A stretch of 64,000 nucleotides of DNA from Bemisia tabaci (lineage: Eukaryota; Arthropoda; Insecta; Hemiptera; Aleyrodidae). Position numbers and translations under genes: made by a program. Every line of letters starts with the position of its first letter. Positions within the stretch are counted from its first letter, which is position 1. Of the stretch, positions 19,346-30,400 are shown in pieces. The stretch is from the NCBI RefSeq assembly GCF_918797505.1, contig NC_092801.1:24644477-24708476 (forward strand), given 5' to 3'. The notes under the pieces were generated by a model, which searched no databases, was not told where the DNA came from, and saw only the letters and a program-made list of their open reading frames with translations.

Positions 19346-19821
19346 CATGGACATGGTTGAGCTTCTTTGCATGAAAAGACGTTTAAATAACAAAATCAAG
19401 ACATATTTAATACAATTGCATTTATATCGAGTCAATTTCTTTTCAATAATATAACGGGATTTATAATACCGGTGATTTGGGTATTTTAACCCCAAAATAC
19501 CTTTAAATCGACTTTATCTTCTAGGAATTCGACAGAATTTTTCCTTTCTTCGCTTAAATTTTTCCGTAGCACTTTTCCTCAAGAATCTGATAAAATTTTG
19601 CTTGAGGCGGATCAAAAAACTTAAATTTGTTCGAATAGCTTTCTAGATTCACAATACACGGTCTCGTCAAGGTGCGTCGTTGACCTTGTAGTGTTGTATC
19701 GTGAATTCTCCTGTTGTGCTGCTTGCCTTTTTTGAAATCTCTGTAAATGAAAACTAAAGGGGTTGATATGTGCGAGTTAATGACGCGCCTTATCAACACA
19801 TTGTGTTGGAGTTCACTGCTT

Positions 19822-19822
<1 letters not shown>

Positions 19823-19884
<62 letters not shown>
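19823..19884 (-). repeat. poly(A) tract in sense (62 T on + strand)
   Basis: This is an uninterrupted run of 62 T. The second element copy has 61 (36577-36637). It is poly(A) in the retrotransposon RNA and lies about 310 nt sense-downstream of a poly(U) run. Confidence 0.9.
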
Positions 19885-19887
<3 letters not shown>

Positions 19888-20193
19888 GGGGTTAGGGGTC
19901 TCGTAGGGTAAAGGAGAGAAACTGTAGAAATTTGGAAAAGCGCCGTTTGAACGCGCGACCGTATTGAATGCAATGATAAAAATTAGATCAACGGAGTCAA
20001 CGGAGGTTAAAAGATGTGCACACACATCTCCAAACTTACATACTAGATGACCCATACTAAACTTAAAACTAAAGGTGAGAGGTGCGCTAGACCGATCCGA
20101 AGCCCGCATTACGAGTGCGAAGACAAAAAAAACCATTACTGGCTCGTAGTTCAGTGATTTGTCGCGGATTCAGAGTAATCGAGGGAGAGAAAG

Positions 20194-20233
<40 letters not shown>
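20194..20233 (-). repeat. poly(U) tract in sense (40 A on + strand)
   Basis: This is an uninterrupted run of 40 A on the + strand; the second copy has 42 (36947-36988). It is complementary to the poly(A) tract at 19823-19884. Confidence 0.9.
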
Positions 20234-20236
<3 letters not shown>

Positions 20237-20666
20237 GATGATCAGCGCAGAAAAAGAAAGAGAAAAAAAAGGAGAAAAAGGGGGAAAAAAAAATGAACGA
20301 AAAGTATGGCTTAACGGCTCAAGTCTTGGGGAAAAAGGAAAAAAGGACATCAGACTAAAGACGGTGCTTTATCGGATACAGAACACGGAAACACGGAAAG
20401 TTTTCGTTTCGCGGAATCTCGGTGGAAGTTTTTTTGAAAGTATCTGACTCTTAGTCTTACTAGAGAAAAAAAAACAAGATCACAGAACGGACTCATCCTG
20501 AACGGGGTCTATTGCTGACGATGAGCCGTCCAACAGTCACGGTCACGACGCAAAGCGAAGGAGCAGGGGACCCCCGACCACCCCCCGGGGACAGCTAAGG
20601 AAAGGAGGAGAGGGGAGGACAGGGGGGAAGGAAGGGGGGGGGGGGGCAAACACGGTTCTAATTAAG

Positions 20667-20684
20667 ATCCGGCCCGAGGGACCA
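20667..20684 (-). other. primer binding site (PBS) of unit 1, tRNA-Tyr-like
   Basis: Six bases after the sense-5' LTR the sense strand reads TGGTCCCTCGGGCCGGAT. Its complement ends GGGACCA and resembles the 3' end of eukaryotic tRNA-Tyr (CCGGCTCGAAGGACCA), with one G-U wobble and one mismatch over the first 18 positions. The tRNA sequence is recalled from general knowledge, so the tRNA identity is tentative, but the TGG start and position are as expected for a PBS. Confidence 0.6.
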
Positions 20685-20690
20685 GAACGA

Positions 20691-23600
20691 TGGCCGCGCC
20701 AAGTCGAGTAAATACGCTTGCAAATGGCGGCCCTCCTCAACCGCCATGCGAGCAAATGGACTGATAACAGGTAAACGGGGAATCAACGGGGAACAGGTAG
20801 GTAGAATGGATAGTACACGGAAGAGATCGAAAGACGTCACGCAAGCGTAAACAAAACATGGCGCAGACACCGAATGCCTATCACCAGGTCTTACATCAGC
20901 AGAACCAGAAGAGCGGGAAAATTTGAAATATATAGTGATAGGATGGGGAAAGGTGATGACACGAGGGACCACTGGCCCTTTAAATGGGGGACAGAAACCA
21001 TAAAAAAATGAGAACGGAGGGAGAGAAGGCTTCATATCAACGAGAGAGCGAGCTGAAGTGCGAAAAAACTGGAACATGAAACAGGTGAACATGAAAATCC
21101 TGAATTTGGCTAGGATACCTGTGCATGACACGGTGAACATTGAAAATAGAAGGCACGTCGGACAATCATTTTGCCACAGGAGGAGACAAGAAGGTCCCAG
21201 GTATAATCCGCTACAGCTCGTAAATCCAAATGAAGACCAGTTCTCTCCGCAATTTGCATGTTGAATTCTTGAAAGGCTCTCCGAATGAAAAAGAAAAGGG
21301 GGGGGGGACTTTTGATTGCGAGAAACTATGCAATCAAATTACTTGTAGCTAACTCCGTACAGGAGGGCTACGTTGAATGACTGTCTTGTTAAGAGGAAAA
21401 TGGGGGGAAGACCGGAGGGGAAAAAATCGGGGGGAGACCGAAGGGGGGAGGGGGCCCTGCTCCCAAACGCGACGCGAACCGGATAAAAACTTACACGGAA
21501 GATAAAAAAAAAATACCACAAAATTCGAGCTTCTACTACACTCCGGATAAAACAAGACAATACAAAGGAGCAACCCTCCGAAGAGGAAATGCAGAAAAAG
21601 GAACACGGGTACGATGAGTAATCGGCGATACCCCGTCCGGAGGCCCATGACCGAGAGAGGTTTGACCCACATTTACTTGACACTGGTGACCCAGTCAGCT
21701 GGATCTGCGATGCCGTTGTTGCGTTTCTGAGAAAACCTTTAAATTGCCCGTTAGGACAATCTTGCAAGGAAAAGAAAAATAGGTCATAATCATAGGCCGG
21801 GCCGCCGATGACTCATCGGAAACAATTATGAGCATAACTCCATTAGTCATAACGATAAAGAAAAAGAAGTTGAGGTTGATGCGATTTTCAAAGAAACATG
21901 ACTGACTTCCGGATAAAATGTCGCTAACAATGACTTAACATCACTCCGGAACAAATTGAACTCGCAATAACTCCGGAAATTTGTTTGGCGGCAATATTGC
22001 CACTGACAGAAATAAGATGAGCTGCTGCGAATACTATAAGCAACAATACGAGATCATAGAAAAATCGGCTACACACCACCCGACGGATAAATACGGGTCA
22101 AATTCAGTAGACACTTTTAGCGTTAAATGATTAATATCAACACTCGAAATCCTCCGGCAACTCGGTAATACGGATGGTGGTACAACGAGCTAACCGGTGC
22201 TGCAATTGTTTAGGACGCAATCAGCGACGAGGCTAACCGGTGCTCAAACTACCTCGGATGACATGAGCGACAGGGCGAGAAACACCAGGACTCCATGTAA
22301 ACTCGGGAGACATTAAATTAAAAGACAAACAATTCAGAGATGAAGGCAACACGCTCTCACACTAAGAGCTCTCGGGAGAAGGAGCACGCACGTAGGCGCC
22401 TTCAAAAGACCGGGTAGGCAACAGGTTATACATCACACAGGCCAAATTCAAGCGGAGTGGCACAACGGACACATTATCAAAATGGTATCAAAGAGCACTG
22501 AAACGGAAAACTCAGTAAATTGCGCGCGATGCCAGGGTTTATGTAAAGAATTAGCGGAGGCGAAGAATGCCCAGCCCAGGAGGGCGGACACTTTTAAACC
22601 TCAAGGCGCACATCATCGAGACGACGATTAACTTACACAATTGATTCTGAATCGGGCTAGAAAAATCACATGAACGCTTGGAGAAACTGTAACACTCACG
22701 GGTCATAACATATCGAGAGAGAATCTTGGGATAGGTCGTCTGCCTGGGGAAACGCCTTCAAAAGACTGGGTAGGCCACAATTCGGGCGGCCCAAACGTAC
22801 ACCTCGACCATGACTTCTCCGGAAATTACTCTTATGAGGGGGTTCAAGGGAAAGAACACGTTGAGAAAGATGACGAGTGCTCAGAGGTCCCTTCGAACTA
22901 ACTAGACCTTGTATTCCGCACGATTCCGGGAAAATATCGAGGGACATTCTTATGACGACTTACTTCCAATCGGATAACAGACACAGGCACTGATTAAGAA
23001 TAGGTGCACTTATTTATCACAAGATAGGTCACATGTCGAGATGACATGACTCACAAAAGCCGTACAGGCTTAAACTACCGCTCGACTTGGACTGGCTTTG
23101 ACAGGCCCGTCTTTAAGCGTTAAAACAAAAATTGGTGTGAAGGTGAATTAGTGGGTAGCATCGTGAGACAACTCTTGAGTCGATATCTGGCAGCACGGAA
23201 AAATAAGCAGAGAAAAACCCGGCACGGTTCGCACTGAGTGAAAGTAGATTAAATTCTCTGTTTCATAGGGAAAACTTTAGACTCCAATTGATCGACCGAC
23301 ACTTCACATTCAAGGAATACACTTTGTGATGCACTATTGACAAGTCACTGAGACGATGCGCTTTTCTTGAGCCTGGAAATTGGATCCTGTATCACTGACA
23401 AAAATGCAAGGAAACAAACAGAGATAATCATAGGCAATGGCAATATGAATCGGTTAGAGGCACTCGTTCGAGTGGCTCTTGCGGCGTGCCGCAGTTGGAA
23501 ATTACCTGAAAATCCTATGATCAAAAATATCAATTATTTCTGCATGCAACCAGATGATCCAACGACAACCAATAGAGATTTTGTCATTGATCATCTCAAC

Positions 23601-25207
23601 ACTGTTCGGATTAGCGTTCTCAGAAGTTACTCAGGCTCGATGATCATCGATAGCCGTTACTCGAAATGGCACTTCTGGTTTCAGCGGCTGGATACTGGAC
23701 CCACCGACTATTATTCGTTGGTTTAGAAATTTAGCGTTGATCATCCTGTTGAGTTATCTGGCCGCAAAGGACCATTAAGGTGAGAGTACCAAGAGAGAAC
23801 AGGAAACTAAGGGGGGATGATAGCGACTCGGGGGTGCCGTGACGCTTTCATGTGGAACGAGTCCCGTTAGACGGGCTCGCCTTTGATTAAGGTGACTTAA
23901 GAAGGAATTGAGGGCCTTAAGGGCACCTCACAAGAACAAGAGCAACTTGCTGAAATTGAAGAGGTAAATCACGAGGTGATTTAGGCTGAAGGCCATCTAG
24001 GTGATTTTTAGGCCACCATGTGCTCTCTCAGGAAAAATCTAGGAAATCGACACTTTTCCAGCATTCTCTCAGGGTACTCGAACCTTCGGCATCCTTAATG
24101 GACATCAAAGAACATGATTAACACCTGCAAAGAACTTGGTCTTCGGAACGATCTCCGCACCTACCACGAGGAGGCACAGAGGGGGGGGGGGCGCTCAACC
24201 TAACATTTCCTAACACATTACGGGGGGAAAATTTGGAACGAACTCACCAAATTGGTTGAGTGAGAACCCTCTCTGGTTGATTCGGAAGCAATTGCGGCGG
24301 GACATCTCTGGAGACTCCTGCGGCGATGGCGGCCCGCAGAGGAACAGCTTAGCTCATGGTGGCAGATTCCGTCATCTCAGCGAAGGAAACCATCTCGAAC
24401 GATTGAGTGAAAGTGATTTTCGAAATCCGACCTTCCGAAATACTATTTGACGATCGCGTAAGAGAATCGCGAAAAGGATCGATGCGAATCGCCGAAATTA
24501 GCGCGGATGAAGATGGATAAATTCCTTCACCGTGAAGGATGCGAGCACGCTGTCAAGGATCTAAGTTCGACCGAAAATTGCGGATTTCAAACGAAAAATC
24601 GGGAAATTTTCGATGCCGGTCTTTAAACGGAGGTTCGCGGAGAGAGCAGAATGAAAATCGGAACGGATCACTCAGAAAAACCGAGGAAAGTTAAGGAAAT
24701 TCGGAGACCTTACCGGAGGACGCGTAATAACACGGAGTTCGCACAGAAGAATGAGAAAAAGGGAATCAGTCAGAGAGTCAGAAAAGGAAGACCGAGGGAG
24801 CTAGAGAGAGACAACCAGAGAGGAGAGAGGGTTCCTAGAATCCGCGCCAAAAAGCTCTAGTGACGTGACTATTACGTCAGGTGACCTGACCAATTACGTG
24901 GGCGGATAGGGTTAAATTTTGAATAATGCCTCATTGGCGCGCCGCTTGGGGCGCTGACTCATGGGCCGGCTTGGTCGAATCACTGGCGGCGACGTCTGAC
25001 TTACTCTGGGTGAATCTAATCTACGTCACCGGGGTCCAATGTCGGATATACTCTCCGTTTTGCGTCATCGCGGGTGACGAACAGAGAGTCGATTGATCAA
25101 ACGGAGTACTGAACGGTTAGTAGAGAGTGACGTCACTGTTTTCAACGCTGTTCAACAAAAAGCGTCAAATAAGAAAAGATAAGGAACGCCAGTTATTGGC
25201 GTGAACA
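20691..25207 (-). repeat. LTR 2 (shared by the two units), 4517 bp
   Basis: It serves as sense-5' LTR for unit 1 and as sense-3' LTR for unit 2. It is flanked on its left by the PBS of unit 1 and on its right by the PPT of unit 2. It differs from LTR 1 by about one base in a G-run. A complete LTR between two internal regions is the signature of LTR-mediated tandem duplication. Confidence 0.92.
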
Positions 25208-25218
25208 TCCTCCCCGCC
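25208..25218 (-). other. polypurine tract (PPT) of unit 2
   Basis: The sense sequence GGCGGGGAGGA lies directly against the TG of LTR 2, identical to unit 1. Confidence 0.75.
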
Positions 25219-25436
25219 TTGAAGGAACGGAGTGTGACTTCAAAAAAAATCACTAACGTCTCTAGGATCGAGACAAAACGGAAGGCTCTAGGGTCGAGCC
25301 AAAACGGAAGGCTCTAGGGTCGAGCCAAAAAAACGGAAACTGGAAGTTAGACGGCTTCAAAATATTCAGACTAGAAAAATATCGACGAGGAGAGGTAAAA
25401 ATCCTTCAAGGCGGAAGGAGGCAGCCCCAACCTAAC

Positions 25437-26953
25437 CTAACCTAACTCGCCGGCCTCGGCGGGGCACGCCCGCTTGCGCACCGCTCTGGACTCGCACGAC
25501 TCGGAAGGGGTCGGGGCTGCCAGAAAGGGCGCCAGGTCTGAGACGGGAGGGTGACCCAGACCCTCGTGGAGGAGGGTGTGGTGCCTCGCGCTCATCCCCA
25601 GCGCCCAGCACTTCAAGCAGTCCCGAGGGCTCTGGCAGATGACGACGGGGTGGTCACCCAGGCAGTTGAGGCAGCGCCCCAACTCCTGGATGTAATTCAC
25701 ACGACCTGCGGGAGACAAGCCGGTGAGCCAGCCGCAGTCGAACACGCTGTGCGGATATCGGCACAGGGTGCACCAGCGCGTCCGACTACGACTGGCCACC
25801 GCCAAGGGTCGGGGGGCTTCGGACCAGAAACCCGGGGAACGTGCGGCCTCGCGTTCCCCCTCGCGGACAGCCGTCCCCCCCGACCCCACGCTGAAGGCGC
25901 TGGAGTTGCCGAGGGTCCAGTTCTCTTCGGACGGGACCGGCGACAACGCCCACTCCTCAGGTGGGGCCGGGACGGGCCCCTGCTCGCCGGCCGCACAGAC
26001 CCCGGACGAAGACGAAGGGAAGTCCCAAGAAAAGGGCGGGGGACCAGGAGGACACAGCGACGTACGAAGGGTGGAAGGAGGGTTCGCGGGGGGTTGAGAA
26101 TTTCGGGAACGGGAGGAACGAGGGGGGCGATAACGAGGGGGCGCGACGGGGCTGGAAGACTGAGAGACAGAGGGAGGGCACACGGAGGACTGAGAAACGA
26201 AGGGGGGCTGAGATCTAATCGGGGGGGCAACTACAAACGGAGAAACTGCGGGGGGCTGGGCAACGGAGGACTGAGACGCGGAGGGGGGTTGAGAACTAAT
26301 CGGGGGGGGCAACTACAAACGGAGAAACTGCGGGGGGCTGGGCAGCGGAGGACTGAGACACGGAGGGGGGGCAAACGGAGGGCAGAGAAACGCAGGGGGG
26401 TTGAGAACTAATCGGGGGGGCAACTACAAACTGAGAAACTGCGGGGGGCTGGGCAACGGAGGACTGAGACACGGAGGGGGGGCAAACGGAGGGCAGAGAA
26501 GCGCAGGGGGGTTGAGAACTAATCGGGGGGGCAACTACAAACTGAGAAACTGCGGGGGGCTGGGCAACGGAGAACGGAACTACGGAAGGGGCCAAGGTAG
26601 GGGCGGCGACCGAGGGCACCACCGTCCCACCCGCCGACGGGACCGCCGGGGAGGTGAACAGGGGGCCCCGGTGTACCCGCCAGTCCCCCTCGCCGTCCGG
26701 AACTAGAAAGATGGGAATAAACCGCACGGACGACGGGGAGGGCTGGAGGGACACCTGTGACGAGGGGGCTGCAGGGCGAAAACCGGGGGCGGAGGCTACG
26801 GGGGTAAATCCGGGCGGGGGCCGGGAAAAATCCGGAGACAGACCAAGATCAGGGGGGAGATACGGGGGAGCGGGGCGGAGCGGGGCGGAGCGGGATAGCC
26901 GGGAGACCTGGGGGTGGCGACAGCGGGCGAGAACCAGAAGCACGAGCATCCAT
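25437..26953 (-). CDS. ORF3 of unit 2: proline-rich protein with second zinc-knuckle module (two frameshifts)
   Basis: This is the same protein as in unit 1 and shares the eight-G run that breaks the frame (26302-26309). It has one further length change: six G at 26852-26857 where unit 1 has five, which separates the start codon from the proline-rich body. The intact C-terminal frame is 26312-25437, with the zinc-knuckle module at about 25566-25772. The shared break predates the duplication or is a systematic homopolymer error. The second break is private to this unit. Confidence 0.65.
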
Positions 26954-27481
26954 TTTTCTTAGGACGAATCTGAAATAAACAACCAAACGGAATCACCACC
27001 TCGCCTGAAACAACTTCTTCGGAAAAATCATCAATCCCCTCGGAGAAATGATGAGCGATCAAGATACAGAACAGACTAAAACAAAATAAGTACAATAAAA
27101 AAACACTTGAGAACGCGGACGTGAGCCGAGCACGATCTTGAAGTTTACATTTACACCGATGCAGAGATAACAGGAAAAAAAAGACTAGGAAAAAATCCAA
27201 GGAACTCAGAATCCGCGTTACGGCTTACGGGCGAGACGGCAAAATTCACGGAATTCAAACATAAAGGACACGGGATCAAAATTACAGTACGGACAGAGAT
27301 ACGTTAAACATGAGAAAAGAAAACCTGAAAAGCGGTAAACACAGACATCCGAACAACTACCTAACGGAAAATACGCAACTAAACATCGGAAAAGTACACG
27401 AAAGAAGAAAGAAAAAAAAAGGGGGCTGTTTTGAGACGGGGGGAGGGGGGAAACACGACGGAAGACTCAGAGTTGAAGCGC

Positions 27482-30400
27482 TTATTCCTGCTCGGGGAGC
27501 GGGAATAATTTGTGGACGGGCCGTTTCAGAACAGAGCCGTTGGCAGTTCTTACTTCAGCGCAACGCACTACCCCGTCCTGACCCGGAAAAACTGCAACGA
27601 CTCGGCCCATTTTCCAGACTTGGGGGGGGACATCCGGATCGTTGATAATTACTATCTTTCCGACGACAAGGTTAGGATGGTCTTTAAACCATTTTTTCCT
27701 GGAGTGAAGTGAAATCAGATATTCTTCCCTCCAACGTTTCCAAAATTCTTGCGTCATAAGCTCCACCAACGACCAATGTTGGACACGGTTGAACTCTCTG
27801 GGGTCTATGGCCGGCTGAGCGATGCAACGCAAGGGTCGCCCAGTCAAAAAATGCCCTGGGGTTAACGGATTCAAATCATTCGGATCGGATGAGCGGGGTG
27901 ACAGGGGGCGCGAATTGAGAATCGCTTCAACTCGGCAACAGAGGGTCTCGAATTCGGGTCGCAGGAGAGTGCGCAAGTAGATCTCGCGCTTGAGGAGATA
28001 TTTGGCGGACTTGACGGCTGACTCCCACAAACCGCCCATGTGAGGGGCGCCCGGCGGGTTAGTCATAAAGCGTACATTATATTCTCGGGAAAACTCAGTA
28101 ATTCTCGGGTGTTTCAGGTCGATATTTTCTGCGAACAAATTATCCGCGCCAACAAAGTTGGTGCCGCAATCTGAATAAATTGTGTTGGGTACATTACGGC
28201 GCGATGTGAAACGATGCAATGCCGCTATGAACTCCTCAGTCGAGAGATCCCCAGCGACCTCTATATGGACAGCTTTCGTCGTGAAACATACAAAAATTGC
28301 CAGATACAACTTCAAATTAGGAGCAAATTTCATAAAAGACTCTTTCACCAAGAAAGGGCCGCAATAGTCTACCCCGCAATGCCAAAATGGCGGGTTAGGA
28401 ATGACGCGGGGGGTAGGAAGATCGCCCATCAACGGAACTTGATTCGTGGGCTTGAAACGGAAACAACGGATACACTCATGGACTACTTTGCGGATCAGGC
28501 GTCGCCCAGCGACGATCCAAAATCGTTGGCTTATCAAGGAATGCAAGGCGGTCGGCGCTGGGTGCAAATTAGAAAAATGATAATGTTTCACGATCAGTGA
28601 CGTCACTGGATGACGCGATGACAACACAGCGGGATGAATAAACTCAAAGGCGGCTGCCGCGCGCTGCAAGCGTCCGCCTACGCGCATAACGCCTTCCGGG
28701 TCTAGAAACGGGGTCAAATATCTCAGGGGTTTGGCACAGATTTCGCCCGCTTTTACTCGAGCGATATCTTCGGAAAATGCATCATTTTGGATGATCTTAA
28801 TAATCCAAATTTCAGCAGCGGCAAATTCTTCCAGCGAAAGCGGACCTTTCAACTTTTCTCGGGTGGGGTGCGCGTTATAACGCCATCTCAAAATGCGGGC
28901 GAACACGCCTAAAGTACGGCGCCAAGTGGAATAAACAGGAATGGAGGAACGAGGGGGGGCCGCGGCTACCACGATCGCGTCGTGCTTCAGTTCTAACTCT
29001 GCTTCAGGCGGGGGGCTATCCAGCGTGAGGGGGGTCGGCCACGAATCCTGCGGCTGCCCTAGCCACGGGGGCCCTGACCACCATAACGGGTTCGCCAATA
29101 ACTCCGCGGGCTCCACTCCTCGGGAGCATAAATCAGCGGGATTTTCCGTCCCCGCTACATGGTTCCAGCTAACGCGGGGGTCCATGCGTTGGATGCGCGC
29201 TACGCGATTCGCGACAAAGGTCTTCAACAAATGCGGCGGCGTTTGGATCCAGTGGAGCGTGATGGTACTATCGCTCCAAGCGAAAATTCGTTCGATTTTG
29301 TAGTATTCATCGAGTTGAGGGAGATAGGCTTCCAACAACACACTGGATAAATCGGCCGCGCATAATTCTAGCCGAGGAATGCTCACGCGGGAGAGGGGCG
29401 CAACTCGGGTTTTGGAGGCGAGGAGAGAGACGCGGGCGGGGTCCGAGGGGGAGGGGACTGAGCGGACGAAGCACACAGCCCCGTATCCCGTTTCGGCTGC
29501 GTCACAAAATATATGACACTGCACCGATAATGCACGGTCTAATACCAAACAACGCGGAATTTTCACATCGCTCAGCGCTGGCAGTCTCTGATAAAACTCG
29601 GTCCACCGTTGCCACATCTCATCGGGAATTTCATCGTCCCAGCCTAATTTACTCGCCCAACAACACTGGATGAAACGTTTACCGCGTAGGATTACCGGCG
29701 CGATCCAGCCTAATGGATCGTACAAGGAGGCTACTTGCGAGACTATGCCACGCTTTGAACGCGCGTGGTGCTTGTTATTGATTTCGTAGGTGAAAAAATC
29801 GCCTGCGGCGACCCAAGATACGCCTAGCACTCCGAACATCGGATTATCGGGATCATCAAATCGCAACCGCGGTGCCGCGACCTTGTCGAGGGGCAAGCCC
29901 TCCAAAACTTCGGGGTGAGAAGAGAAAAATTTATGGGGGGTAAAATTGGCCATTCCTAACAGTTTTATGACCTCCCAGAGCAAACTTTTGGCCGATTCCA
30001 CCGTGGCCGCTCCGGTGGCCAGATCATCGATGTAAAAAGCACTACGCAGCGCCTCAGCTGCTCTCGGATACTCAGAGCCGAAAATTGCGGCTAATTTATG
30101 CAAACATGCGATGGCGATGAATGGTGAACTATTTTCACCAAAAGACACACGATTCATTACTAAAATCTCCACGGGTTTGGCCTTTTCGGTTCGCCATAAA
30201 ACTAACTGATAACATTGGTCTTCGGGATGGATGAAAATTTGCAGGTACATCTGCCGGATGTCGCAAGAGATCGCCACCGCGTGCAGCCTAAAGTTAGTTA
30301 GCACTGTCCAAATATTCGTTTGCAGTTTCGGCCCCGGGTATAACACATCATTCAATGAAACTCCGCTGGAGCTTTTCGCGCTTGCGTCATAAACCACGCG

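Larger units (their letters stand above)
16671..20690 (-). other. long 5' leader of unit 1 between LTR and gag (4.0 kb)
   Basis: No conserved protein is recognised here. From the LTR towards gag it holds the PBS, a G-rich stretch, a poly(U) tract (20233-20194), a poly(A) tract (19884-19823), an AT-rich block (about 19800-17600), three related hairpins (17572-17338) and CTAAAA repeats near 17022-17055. Many upstream ATGs are present. Leaders of LTR elements are normally a few hundred bases, so splicing or internal initiation would be expected if Gag-Pol is translated from this RNA. Confidence 0.7.

Noticed and set aside
19823..19884. Poly(A) tail of a processed pseudogene or LINE insertion
   Set aside because: No gene body or LINE sequence precedes the tract in either orientation and no target duplication was found around it; it is an internal part of both element copies.
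19554..20350. Poly-Lys and poly-Phe frames through the T and A runs in the leader
   Set aside because: They are homopolymer translations, and their lengths differ between the two units because run lengths differ.
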